Positions 13,780 to 24,987 are shown, numbered from the stretch's first letter. The stretch: 64,000 nucleotides of DNA from Ustulina deusta (GCA_023159155.1 JAJNNX010000016.1:558001-622000); one strand, 5' to 3'. Numbers and translations are program-made. The notes: a model not told the origin generated them from the letters alone.

Positions 13780-14340
13780 AATACAAATAGGGATATGTTT
13801 GATTGGCTTATATTTATTATATTAGGTTTCCTAATGCTTAAGCAATTTAGAAATAGTCTTTTGGTTATCTAAGATAGAGATTTTAGCTATAATAGTATTA
13901 AAAGCAATAGTATTAATCTTGCTAAGGTTAGAGAAAAGCTGGCAGGTTCTGTTCTTTTATAGAAAGAAGAAATATGGGCTATTATTAATAAAAAGTATGG
14001 TGACTTGTTATTATTAATAGGCAGGTGTGTTTAGTGGAATAGGCTGGGTGGTTAGGTTGTATACGAGATAATTATATGCTAGAAGAGTAGTACTAAGACT
14101 GTCTACCTTAATAATATTTAGGGCGAGTTTGAGGAGGGGTATTATAAATATATAATTTATAATGTTATAAAGGCTGCGGATATATAGTAGATAGAGAGTA
14201 TAAAGATTTAGAAGGCTATATATAAAAAATACGGCTATAATTATAAAATTAGGTAAGCATAGAAATAATAAAAAAATAAAGAAATAGTTAGTATAAATAA
14301 GTGTAAAATATTTAGGAATTTAGTTATTTATATATTTTTA
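13780..14340. other. Less-decayed island with strand-asymmetric C loss
   Basis: This stretch keeps many G but few C on the plus strand, for example around 13940-14130, whereas most of the block has lost both. One plus-strand frame from about 13890 to 14260 is interrupted almost only by TAG, the codon expected from CAG or TGG after RIP. Its residues include KVREKLAGSVLL and GEFEEGYYKYIIYNVIKAA. I do not recognise the protein. Its apparent direction is opposite to that of the reverse transcriptase. Confidence 0.4.
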
Positions 14341-16230
14341 CTTTACTAATATATGTGTAAGGTAATAGAAAGCACTATAGTAAATATATTAAATATAGTA
14401 GATTTAAAAAAAATGCCTAGATAAGCGTTTAAAAAAGTAGTTGAAATATTAAAATATTTATATAATTATAAAATATGTTTAATTAAAACTTTTTATAAAT
14501 AAGCTTTTTTATTTATATAAATAAATATTATATATATTAGTATTTTTCTGCTTTAGCCTTTCGATTAGTTTTAAGTTTTTTAATATCTTATTTAAAATAA
14601 TTAAATAAGTAGAACTAATAAAGTATTAATATTATAAAAGCATAATTTAATTATAAATATTATTATTTTTGTTTTATTATAATATAATTTTAATAGTCTA
14701 AAAATATTAAATTAAAGTATACTAGCTAGTTTTTATGTATATATATTATATTCTATCTATTTGATTTTATAGTATAATTAGATAACTATAGTAAAAGAGT
14801 TGGTTAGGCATATGTATACGTGGGCTAAAATCTTTTTAATTATTTATTTTTTAACGCTGCTACTCTTAATACTGCTAGGCTCTAGCTGTAGCTTATTAAA
14901 TATATTTTTTTTTGCTAGCTTAAAATATTTAATAGAGATATTTTGCTGCTAGTATAGTTAGTTAAATAGCTTAATATAGTATTTAAGATTATTAAAGTAT
15001 TTTTTTACAAAAAATAAACTAATTTTATAAAAGCTAAACTTAATCTAATTATTTAAATAATATTCCAATTTGCCTAACTTTGCAAGCTTAATATATATAA
15101 AATTGTTTTTAGAAATAAAAAAAAGCTTAATATACTATTAATTATAATAGATTTTTATTCTTATTTATGCTAGTACTATAGTATTAAAAACTTTTTATTA
15201 AAATGTTTGCTAGGTTTATATATAATTACTATTTAAAAAAAAGTCTATAAATAAAAAAGTTTTAAGTTTTTAACTATATAATAGTTTATAAAGCGTTTTA
15301 GTTATAATAGCTAATATAAATATATTTAAAATATATGCTATATAACTAATATAATTTTTCTAAACGTTTATATCTAATCGGGCCTTAAGTATAAATATTA
15401 GTAAAGTTTAAAAAACTTAGATTATTTTTTTAATTTAATTATTAGTTTGTTAATAATATAATATAAATAACTATATAATAATATTGTTTGTTTTATATAA
15501 TACTATCTATAATTTATTAAAAAATTTAAAATCTATATTAAATATAAATAAATTAAGTAGCTTTTAGTTTAAATAAATTTATTAAATATATAATTAAACC
15601 TAGTCTTTTATATTATATATTAATTTATTAATAATATACTTTATAAATTTTATAGTTTTATATATAATTATAAATATTGCGTTATTCTTGTTTGGAAATA
15701 TAAAAAAACTAAAACTAAAATCAAAATATAAAATATAAATTAGAATTATAAGCATATAAATAAGTTATATATTGCTATAGGGTAGTTTTTTTTTTTTGCC
15801 TAGTAGCTAATAAATTAAATATATATCTTTTGATTTTAAAGAAATAAATAAAAACACAAATAAAATTTATAGTCTATGTTATTTTTGTATAAGTTTTATA
15901 ATTATAAGCTAGTTATATAACCTTTATTTATATAGTAGCTAAAATAATAAGCTAGTTATTAAAAAGATCTAAATAATATAATAATTATATAGTTAGATTA
16001 TAATAAAATATATATAAAGTAATATTAGGGCTTTTAGTATTATTTTTTATTATATTATATTATTTTTATAGCTATTTATATATTATTTTAAAAATATGAT
16101 CTATTTATAATATTTTAATTATTTTTTATTATAAGTTTTTTAATATATAAATAAATATAATAATTATATTTTTATGCAATTATAGTCTTAGCTCTATATT
16201 TAGTATAATAGAAAAGCTTACTAATAAAAT

Positions 16231-16355
16231 GATTATTTGTAATGTTAAAGCAAGCAAATCTAACGTTGCAAGCTATGCAATAATTGTTTATAATGCTAAA
16301 GCAGGCAAGTCTAACGTTAGAAGCTATACAATAATTGCTTATAATACTAAAGCAG
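16231..16355. repeat. 51-bp tandem repeat, about 2.5 copies
   Basis: Units start at 16231, 16281 and 16332 and share AAAGCA(A/G)GCAA and TCTAACGTT. The unit length is a multiple of three (17 codons), so it may have been coding before RIP. Confidence 0.7.
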
Positions 16356-17637
16356 TTTTAACTAGTGTAGCGCTATCTAAAAATTAAATATGTTATATTA
16401 TTAAAGGATAAACTAAGTTTAAAACTAGTATAAGAGCTAGTATTAACGTTAGATTTTAAAATTATAGCTAGGCTAGATCCTAAGCTAGGTTTAAATTTTA
16501 AAGCTAAAGCTAAGCTTGTTAAACAAGATTTTAAACGTTAGTATTAGTATATATATAACTTTTTATAATTATAAAGGTTTAAATTATAATATTAATAAAA
16601 ACTTTAATATTAGGCTTAGTTTTTTTAAAAAAATAAAATAAAGCATTTATATTAATTAGTATTTTTTCTAGCATATAAAATATTTTAATCTAGTTAATAT
16701 ATTATAATAAAAATAAGCGCTATAAAACTAATTAATTTATACTTTTAGGTTATTTAGTAGTAGTTTAAAAAGTTTAAGTAATAATATTATAGTTAGTATA
16801 AATATAAATATTATTATAATTAAAATATTAAATAAGTTTTTTTAATATTTATACTAATTTATATATTTTTATTTTATATAAACTATACTTTTTTTTTATA
16901 TTTATAAAAATATAAAAAAAAAAAAAAAAAAAGTATAGTTTATTATTTTTTTATATTTGGTAAAAAACTAAACTAATATTATTTAATTAATTAAAGTTAA
17001 CTTAAAGAACAAATGGTTTTTTATAATTAGGAAAAGCAAGCGTAACTATATTATAAATATAAGTTTTAAAAATTTTTTATGTTTAAATAACTTGCTTTTA
17101 TATTTTGTTTTTATATTTAAGTATTACTTTATACTACTTTTGAGCTTTTTTTAATATAATACTAATCTTTCTATTTAGCTAAAGGAACAATATTTCTAGA
17201 AGCAGTTTATAAGTTCTAGCTTATTATACCTGCTTAGGATTAACTATTTTAAAATAATTTTTAAAATTAAATATTTTAATCTAATTTAAAAATATTGTAA
17301 TACTAGCAAATTAATAAATATAATAGTGCTAATACTTTATAAAACTAATTCTTTGCTTTAAATCTTATAAATTATACGATATATTAAGCTGTTTAATTGT
17401 TTTGTATTTTTATTTATTTATAAAAAGCCCTAAATAGGAAATATGCTAGCTAAGAGCTTTAAGATTATATTAGGCAAAATAATATTTTTTTAAAGTTATA
17501 ATATAACCTAATATAGCTAAAATATTAAAAATAATATTAAAATATTTAATATATTTTTTTATAGTTTAGGAAAAAATAATAATATTATTAATATAAACAA
17601 ATATAAATATTTATAAATATAAACGTAAGAGTTTTTT

Positions 17638-17912
17638 TATATAATATTAAAAAAAACTAGAAAAAGTTTTAAGTTTTATTATTATAATTATAAATTGTTT
17701 ATAACTATGGTATAATATAATAAAAGCTGTTTTATACTTGTTATAATTTTTGATTTTTTATTAAAAAAAGTTTTTTATAATATTAATAATAATAAAAACT
17801 ATAGATCTATATAAAGCACTAAGTATTTTATTTTGCTAGGGCAGCAGGTAAGCATTATTAATAATTTTGGTATTAATTTTCTATAGATTAACTACTACGT
17901 AAAGTTTGTTTT
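17638..17912 (-). pseudogene. Decayed reverse transcriptase of the LTR element
   Basis: One minus-strand frame from about 17910 downward reads V-V-N-L-stop-K-I-N-T-K-I-I-N-N-A-Y-L-L-P. This corresponds to the gypsy RT block V-D-x-R-x-L-N followed by the conserved Y-P-L-P. The same frame continues to Y-K-T-A-F and then Q-F-I-I-I-I-I-K-L-K, at the expected distance for the K-T-A-F and M-P-F-G-L motifs. Differences are largely those expected from G-to-A and C-to-T change (Asp to Asn, Pro to Leu, Gly to Lys, sense to stop). No function remains. Confidence 0.82.
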
Positions 17913-18086
17913 TATGTTAAATAATAAATATAAGTAATATAATAAAATAAAGTTGTTTTAGAAGTATAAATTTAATAATTCTAGTATTAGCGAGTAGCTT
18001 AAAAATGGTATTTATTATATTATAATTTTTATAAGATTAAAAATAGGAGCATTAGTAAAGATTATTAGTAAGTGTTGTAATAATAG

Positions 18087-18322
18087 TGTTGACTGCGCAC
18101 GAGGCTACTGCCGACTGCGTACAAGACTATTTGTACGACACTAGCAATTGGCTGTTGGTCCAATTGCGTAGGCGGTGTATGTATGCAGAATTCCCTTACT
18201 ATATGAGAATCCTCCGTACGAAAGTCTTACCTTCGTACGGATAGTTAGAGAGATAGATCGATATATACAGTTATTTATCTCACCCCTTTGTTACGTACGA
18301 TATCGTACCCCCTGGCCACCCA
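18087..18322. mobile_element. Unmutated 236-bp LTR-like insert inside the RIP block (solo LTR candidate)
   Basis: Normal base composition starts abruptly at TGTTGACTGCG and ends at TGGCCACCCA inside extreme AT-rich sequence. ATAG flanks it on both sides (18083-18086 and 18323-18326); read one base wider the duplication is AATAG. It contains a perfect 9-bp inverted repeat, CCGTACGAA and TTCGTACGG, near 18210-18240. TG...CA ends and a short target duplication fit a solo LTR of a different family. It must have arrived after the surrounding RIP. Confidence 0.7.
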
Positions 18323-21199
18323 ATAGTAAGGATGCTTTTTTTAAATTTAATAAATATTTTGATTTTATTATTAAAATAGCTAAGTTTAAGATAAAATAAA
18401 TAAAAATATTTATAAAAAATAGATTTAATTTAAAATATAATTTTAAGTTTTTAATTTAATAATATACTTATTTTTAACTTATTAAATAGCGTTTAAAGCT
18501 TAAGTAGATCAGGTAGATTAAAAAAATAGCTATATTTATACTTATTATTATTTTTATTGTTTTTATTTTTTTATTTATTTATATTAAAGATCTTAAAAAG
18601 AAGTATTATATAAATATTTTTAGTTTTAGATTTTAAGGATATAAAATAGGTCTGGACAGAATTAAAAATATAAATATTTTTATAAAAACTAAATAAATTG
18701 TTTTTATAAATAAAAATAAAAAATCTACTAAAATTTATAAAATATTAAGCTATATTTTAATTATTTTAAATTAATATTATAATAAAGCTATATATATTAA
18801 ATAAAAAGTTTATAATAGTTTAAGGGTAAATAAAGTAACCTATAGCTATAATAGATATATCTAGATAATTAATAAGTATAGTAATATTTTTATTTATTTT
18901 AATTTTAAAATTAATTGCTATTTAAATTGGCACTTGCTTGCAGTAAAGTTTTAATTAAGCACTAGGCGTTATAAACATACATATATGGCGTCTAGTATCT
19001 ATAATATGAAATTTATTATTTTATAATTTGCTGCTTTATCTAATATATAGCAAATATATTTTAAAAAAACTTATACTAAAAATCATACTATATAAAAACT
19101 TATTAATAATATAGATCTGCTATATTTAGGACTATATTAATTTTTTAGTATTAAGAAATATAATATTAATATTAGTATAATTTATAATATAGGGCTTTTT
19201 ATTAATGCCTTTAATATTAAAGTTTTATATAAATATTTAAACAAGTATATTTAGATATATTTATACTAAGAACTTTTTAAATATAAAAAATAAAAGTAAA
19301 GCAGTATTTATATATACTTTTGCTTTATAATTTTAATTATAAATAATAATTTTAAAATAAGCAAAGCTTTTTTATTTATAAAACTTATTATTTATAGTAT
19401 AAAAAAAGATTATTTTAGCCTTTTTAATATATTTAAATATATTATAATTAAGTAATATTTTTTATATTTTAATACGTTTAATTACTTTATTTAATATAAT
19501 AATAGCAACTAGGTTAAATAATCTAATAGTATTATATAAAAAAAGCTAGTTTTAATTATTATTAATAATAATTGTTTAATTATTTAAAATTAAAAATAAT
19601 AGATCTTTAGATTTACTAAATTTATTAAGTAATAATTAAACAAAAATTTTAGTAATATTATATATTATATTTATAGTTTTAGGTAGTAATAAAAATAATA
19701 ATAAAGCTATATTATATAAATCTAATATAATATTGGCTAAAAAAAAAAATTATAAAAGCTTTTTTAAAGCTAGCAAAATATTTTTCTAAAACGTTTACTT
19801 TAATTGTTTTTTAGTTTAATAGCGTTACTAGTACTATTAAGTTTATTTTTATTAAAATTAGGGTTATAATTTAGCTAAAATATATTAATTTAATTTATAA
19901 TATGTAATAAAATATAAAAGTTTTTTTTATTTATATTATAATAGATTATTTAACCTTTAATTATATAAATTTAAATAACTTTTATTTAAGAAATATTATT
20001 AAATATATTATTTTTGTTTTATTAGTTATTATAAAATTAATTATTATTTTATTATTAATTATTAAAACAATTGTTTTTAAAAAAAGCTTTAAGCTACTAC
20101 TTTATTAGCTTTATATCTATTTTTTTAGCTTTAGTTTTATTTTATAAAAAAAAAGCTAAAAGTTTATTAGCTTAAAAACAAAAAAAGTTTATTATACTTT
20201 TAAAAAAGCTAGTTTTAATAAAAATAGCTTTAAATAGTAATAAAAAAGGGTTAATATATAAATTAGTTGTATTAAATTTTATAATATTATAGTTAGAATT
20301 AGTATTTTTTTTAATTAAAGCTTTTAAATTATTAATATGTTTTTTTTAAGCTTAGTAGGCTTTAATAAATTTATGCTAGTTCTTTAATGCTATATATTTT
20401 TAATTATTAATTTAATTTTAAATATTTTAAATAGTATTATTACTAATTTATAGTTTAATAAATAGTTTAAAACTATTATTAAAATATTTAAATATTTGTT
20501 TAATAATATAATTTTTGTTTATATAGCTTATTTTGTAATAATATTTTATTTTAAAATTAATATAAATTTTAATAGGTTTTTTTTTTTTGTTAGCAAAATT
20601 ATATTATTTTTTGTCCGCTTGTTATATAATTTTGAACTGGTTTTTTTAGAAATATTATTTTAAGTAATATTTAGCCTAAATAAAACTTTAAATAACTTAT
20701 TGCTTAATGTTTTATATAAAGCTTTTAAACTAGCATATTTTAAATAAATTAAAGTTAAATATAATATTAATGCTAAAATCTTGAAAGATTGCAGCTTTGC
20801 TTTATTTCTATTTAAAGTATTTAAGTTTATTAATATACTAAATAATTAGAGTAAAATTATAATATTTAAATAAAAAAAGTTTTATTATATTATATAGCTA
20901 CTAAAAGCTATAGTATTAATTATTAAAGTTTTAGTTAAAATATTAATTTATTTATAAATTTTGCTATAATATAGCTAGGGTAGTCAGAAGAGCAGCGCTA
21001 TTTGTACTACTATTGCTGATTTTATTAGGTGCTAGATTTTGCTATAGTAAAAGCTAATTAGGAACTTTAGCTAAAAGCAATGTTTTAAATTAGCTGTTTA
21101 TATTAGTGTTAAAACAAATATTTTAAAAAAAAAATCTATTAAGAGTAATAATTATGTTTAAGTAAACTTGTAGTTGCGTTAGAGTAACCTAAGCTTAGA

Positions 21200-21430
21200 G
21201 CAAATATAGCTAAGCTTATAGTAAATATAGCTAAATTTATAGCAAATATAGCTAAGTCTGCAGTAAATATAGCTAAGTTTATAATAAATATAACTAAATT
21301 TGTAGTAGATATAACTAAATTTATAGCAAATATAACTAAATCTATAGCAGATATAGCTAAATTTATAAAAAGTATAACTAAATCTATAATAAATATAGCT
21401 AAGTTTATAATAAATATAATTATTTTTATA
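21200..21430 (-). repeat. 21-bp tandem repeat, about 11 copies (heptapeptide-coding in one frame)
   Basis: A 21-bp unit of the form GCAAATATAGCTAAGTTTATA repeats without spacing changes. On the minus strand one frame stays open through all units and reads a seven-residue repeat, roughly A-I-(N/D)-L-A-I-F, lying upstream of the reverse transcriptase in the element's orientation, where gag is expected. Confidence 0.78.
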
Positions 21431-23157
21431 GCTAAATAAGAGTTTAATATTATAAAAATCTTATTAATGCTTGTTATATTAAAAATATATAAAGTATATA
21501 TAAAAAAGTATCTAGTAGTATTTATATAAACAAAAAAAGAATAAGAACTTAAAAAGCGCTTATTATTATAAGCGTAATAAATGTTTAAAATTTATTAAAA
21601 ACTTGCGGGGCGCTAGTTATTATAAAAGTAAGCTATAAAACAAAGCTTAGTATTTAGACTATGCTTGCTAAATAAAATAAAAAAAACTAAGTAGTAATAA
21701 AAAAACCGAATTATTAAATAAAAGCAATTAATTAAGCAATAGATTTTATAATTAAAAATAAACGCTACTAACTTTATAATAAACAAGTTTTTTATTTTTT
21801 ATTAAAAATTCTTGCTAGTACTATATAAGCTTATAGTTAAACTTTATTTATAATATATTATTATAGTTCTAGATATTTTTTAATAAATATATTATTAATT
21901 AATTTATATATTAGTACTATATTTTAGATTTTATTTATATAATTATATTAATTAGTAAAACTATATTTATTAGTATATATAATACTATAAATTGTTAGCT
22001 ATAATATAAAAGCAGCGAATTTTTGTTATAAACTAGTACTTAAATAGCAAATATTACTGCTAAAGTTTATAGTAAAGTTTATTTGAGCTTTTTTTAATGC
22101 TGTAGCTAATAGTTTAGAACTATTTTTATTATTATTTATTTTTATATTATTAATAAAAAAAAGGTTTAAAAAAAAAATTTTAAAACTATAATTTTTATTT
22201 ATTTTATATATTATAAGCTAAAAAATATATTAATAAAAGAGCTATATTAAAGTTTAATAAATATAGCTTTAAATAGTTTATATAAAAAAAAAATATAACT
22301 ATTAATTTTAGCTATAGAAGCGCTAGTTTTAATAGTACTATTAGTATTTATAGTTCTGTTTATATCTAATAAAACGTTTATAATAAACTTAGCTAACCTA
22401 AACTATATATAAAATTAATAAATAGATTTATAAAGTTATTTTGATTTATATAAAATATATTTAAATATATTAGTATAGTAAATATTAAAATATTTATTAT
22501 TTTAGGTAGAATAAGATATATTAAAGTAAAGTAGGCAAAAGTTTAAATTAAAGAAATAATTTAAAAAGTAGTAATATATTTAGTAAAACTTTTAAAAATT
22601 TTGTTTATTAGAAATAAGTAAATAATAAAGTTTAAAACTAAAAAATATAAAATAAAAAATAAAGTTTAAATAAAATACTTTTGTTTTTTTAAAAAATATA
22701 ATTTATTTATAAGTTTAGTAGTTTTTAATATTTTTACTATATTTAATAAAGTTTTAATAAATTAGCTATAAATGTTATAAAGTTGTTTTTTACTAAGTTT
22801 TTTTTTAAAAAACATAAATAAAAAAATATAATAAAATATATATTAAGATTTTAAGTAATACTATTTAAAAATCTTTAATATAATCTAGCAAATATATTTA
22901 AACTGTTTTTATAATTAAAATAAATAATTTTAGTTACTTATAACTTAGCAATAAAGCAGTAATTTAACCTGTTAATTATTAACTTGGTTAGTTTTTTAAC
23001 TTTAAATATAGATTTTACTAATCCTAACGTTTTAGCGTTTCAGAAATCGTCCAATTAGCAATAACTAAAATAGTAGTAAAATTTAAAAACAAGATCTAAA
23101 AAGTTAATTAAACTATATAAATTGTTTTTTAATTGTTTTAATAAGCAAAAATATTAA

Positions 23158-23175
23158 AATAATCGCTAGCTACTA
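23158..23175 (-). other. Candidate primer-binding site
   Basis: The minus-strand sequence immediately after the 5' LTR begins TAGTAGCTAGCGATT. A TGG start, common to tRNA-primed sites, would need one G-to-A reversal. The priming tRNA cannot be assigned because RIP has altered the site. Confidence 0.4.
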
Positions 23176-23380
23176 TATAATAAGCTATAATTAATATATT
23201 ATAGCGTATAGTACATGCTAGCCATATATTATATAAAAAAAAAACAATTTAAACAAAACTTAAATATAACTTATTAAAAAAAAAGATCTCTGTCCTAACC
23301 TCTATAGGCAAAAGTCAAGCTATAGTACAGGATAAGTGGGGCTAAGTCATGTGACACTAACCCAGTCGTATGACGTAACA
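23176..23380 (-). repeat. Right LTR (5' LTR of the minus-oriented element)
   Basis: The repeat is 205 bp. The inner part (23176-23275) carries A or T at about 22 positions where the left LTR has G or C. The outer part, from 23285 on, is the clean one, with a single opposite difference. The switch falls in the A9 run at 23276-23284, aligned with the switch in the left LTR. Confidence 0.92.
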
Positions 23381-23385
23381 CAGGC
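23381..23385. repeat. Target-site duplication, right copy (CAGGC)
   Basis: It matches 7934-7938 and directly follows the terminal ACA of the right LTR. Confidence 0.88.
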
Positions 23386-23920
23386 GTTAGCTGATCGCGC
23401 TACTTGATCCGCGGTACGGACGTGGAGGCTCGGATGGGGTTCCGAACGCACAACGGCTCAGTGTCTCCATTAAACCAACGTCTACCGTCGGGAGAAATTT
23501 GTTTGACGTGGAGCGGATAGAGCAGCAACCTGATTAGATGTCCTGGGCATCTCTGCGACCGACGCTATCGTCATGGCGCTCCATCGTGTCGGCATAGACT
23601 CCGTCGTCCTCCTGTCCAAGCTCGTCCAGAGCATCTCCGCGGTCTTCTATTAGTGGAGCCAGATCTCGCCAACTTTCACCTCATTTAAAAATACACGCGC
23701 CGATGCCGGGAGAGGGCATTATCAGATGCTGCGGGCATGTACATGACTGGTTTTCCCGCTGGCACGATAGAATGTCGTTCAGTCGGGCTACTCGACTGCT
23801 TGCAGCAGCAGGTTGTGCATGCGCGAAGGTCTGGAAGCGTACTACCCTAATGTGACTCATTTCCATGAGTGCGGTAGATGACGGCGGCTTGTACGGGATA
23901 ATGTTACACCCATTGGGATT

Positions 23921-23929
23921 TATATAAAG
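23921..23929 (+). promoter_or_regulatory. TATA box of the O-methyltransferase gene
   Basis: TATATAAAG lies about 200 bp before the ATG at 24128, on the same strand. The only upstream ATG in the inferred leader is the start-stop at 24006. Confidence 0.5.
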
Positions 23930-24005
23930 CGGCATATTGAATACGGCTAGTGTATTAGAGCCGGCTTGGAATAATAGAAACATAGAAGTGGATTGAAAAA
24001 CGAGT

Positions 24006-24011
24006 ATGTAA
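24006..24011 (+). promoter_or_regulatory. Minimal start-stop upstream ORF (ATGTAA)
   Basis: An ATG directly followed by TAA lies in the inferred leader, 122 bases before the main start. Start-stop elements can stall initiating ribosomes; whether the transcript includes it depends on the true start site. Confidence 0.4.
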
Positions 24012-24127
24012 AGATCCCCAAGTTCACTAAGCTTTCATAGCTAGCTAGCTAACCCCTCTTTGTAATAGATCAACCTAATCTACACACACTGACTCAATAC
24101 GGGAACCAACTACTGCAACGTGAGAAG

Positions 24128-24987
24128 ATGGCGCCAGCACTGATCAATGCATCCTCAACGCTCGATGCGTCGGAGCGAGTCAAAGCCTTGCTTCTTCGCC
24201 TACACACCAACTCGCTTACCCAAGAAGCAGAGGTGAATAAGCCTGGCGGGAAGTTAGAAGCGCTCAAGGCTTTGAAAGCCCAAGGCGATGCCGGCGACGC
24301 CGCTGCGCTGGCGGACTACCAGCGTCAATTCGATGACTTGATGCGTGATAAGATGATAGCTCTGGACCAGGACAAGGCCCTGTTCGTCTACCATCTTTGC
24401 CGTACTTTGTCAGCTACGCGCGTAGTCGAAGCGGGCACTAGCTTTGGCCTGAGCACCATCTATCTGGCCTTGGCCGTCGGGCAGAATGCGTCGAAACTGG
24501 ACCCGGAGCAGAGAAAGGCTGCCAGGGTCATCGCCACAGAGAACGAGCCTAGCAAGATAGCTCTAGCACGTCAGCATTGGAAAGAGGCAGGGGATGAAGT
24601 CGAGCCCTGGATTGAGCTGCGCGAAGGCGACCTACGACAGACGTTGGCTTCCGACTTGCCTACGGAGATCGAATTTGTGCTTTTTGACAGTAAGTGGGAA
24701 ATATTGCACTTTATTTTTTTTTCGCCGTCTTTTTCACCCTTATTCTATTTAGCTAACCCGTATTTACTTTCGCAATCAAAACAGTCTGGACCCCGATGGT
24801 GCTGCCAACCCTTCGCGTGTTGGAACCTAGCCTCAAGAAAGGTGCCGTGATCGTAGCGGATAATGTCACCTTATCGACAGCTGGCTACCGCGATTTTCAT
24901 GAATACATCGAAACACATCGGAACGTGTACCGGTCCCTTGTGCTGCCATACTCCGGCGGCCTGGAGTTCACAGTATATGATCCATAA
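24128..24987 (+). CDS. Class I SAM-dependent O-methyltransferase
   Basis: Two exons, 24128-24689 and 24785-24987, are joined across a 95-bp GTAAGT...ACAG intron and give 254 residues. The splice restores FVLFDIWTPMVLP. SAM-binding motif I is VVEAGTSFGLSTIYLAL near residue 100. An acidic motif II, VIATENEPSK, follows, then the ELREGDLRQTL segment and a C-terminal KKGAVIVADNV. This is the layout of catechol/caffeoyl-CoA-type O-methyltransferases, which move a methyl group from S-adenosylmethionine to a hydroxyl of a small molecule. No signal peptide is apparent, so a cytosolic enzyme is expected. A wrecked MFS transporter fragment lies downstream, so the gene may survive from a secondary-metabolite cluster; the substrate cannot be read from sequence. 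Base composition is normal although the RIP block ends about 750 bp away. Confidence 0.88.

Larger units (their letters stand above)
7939..23380 (-). mobile_element. RIP-mutated LTR retrotransposon, Ty3/gypsy-type, 15.4 kb
   Basis: The element is bounded by direct repeats of 204 and 205 bp that begin TG and end CA (the right copy's TG is mutated to TA) and is flanked by CAGGC duplications. The interior is extremely AT-rich with TpA predominating and most CpA/TpG lost, which is the RIP signature of ascomycetes. Orientation is minus, by three signs. A reverse-transcriptase relic reads on the minus strand at 17.6-17.9 kb. A purine tract (A9GAT on the minus strand) abuts the left LTR. The minus-strand sequence after the right LTR starts TAGTAGC, which would be TGGTAGC, a tRNA-primer-like start, before one G-to-A change. 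About 15 kb is far longer than the usual 5-8 kb, so nested insertions or extra cargo are likely. No intact reading frame remains. Confidence 0.9.
23386..24127 (+). other. Region between element and O-methyltransferase gene
   Basis: Normal composition resumes at once after the LTR. Near 23560-23615 a plus-strand frame reads AMALHRVGIDSVVLL, which vaguely resembles the ALxRAGIDxxVLE segment of FAD-dependent monooxygenases, but stops follow; at most it is a tiny relic. The right part contains the promoter of the O-methyltransferase gene. Confidence 0.4.

Noticed and set aside
18175..18399. 74-codon plus-strand frame in the AT-rich block
   Set aside because: It spans the end of the clean insert and runs into mutated sequence; it has no conserved content.
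7939..23380. AT-rich block as mitochondrial DNA insertion or centromere core
   Set aside because: No mitochondrial genes are readable, and the block is sharply bounded by LTRs and a 5-bp duplication. The RIP-type transitions between the LTRs explain the composition.
7939..23380. Giant cargo-carrying (Starship-type) element
   Set aside because: There is no tyrosine-recombinase gene at either border, and the ends are plain LTRs with a 5-bp duplication.
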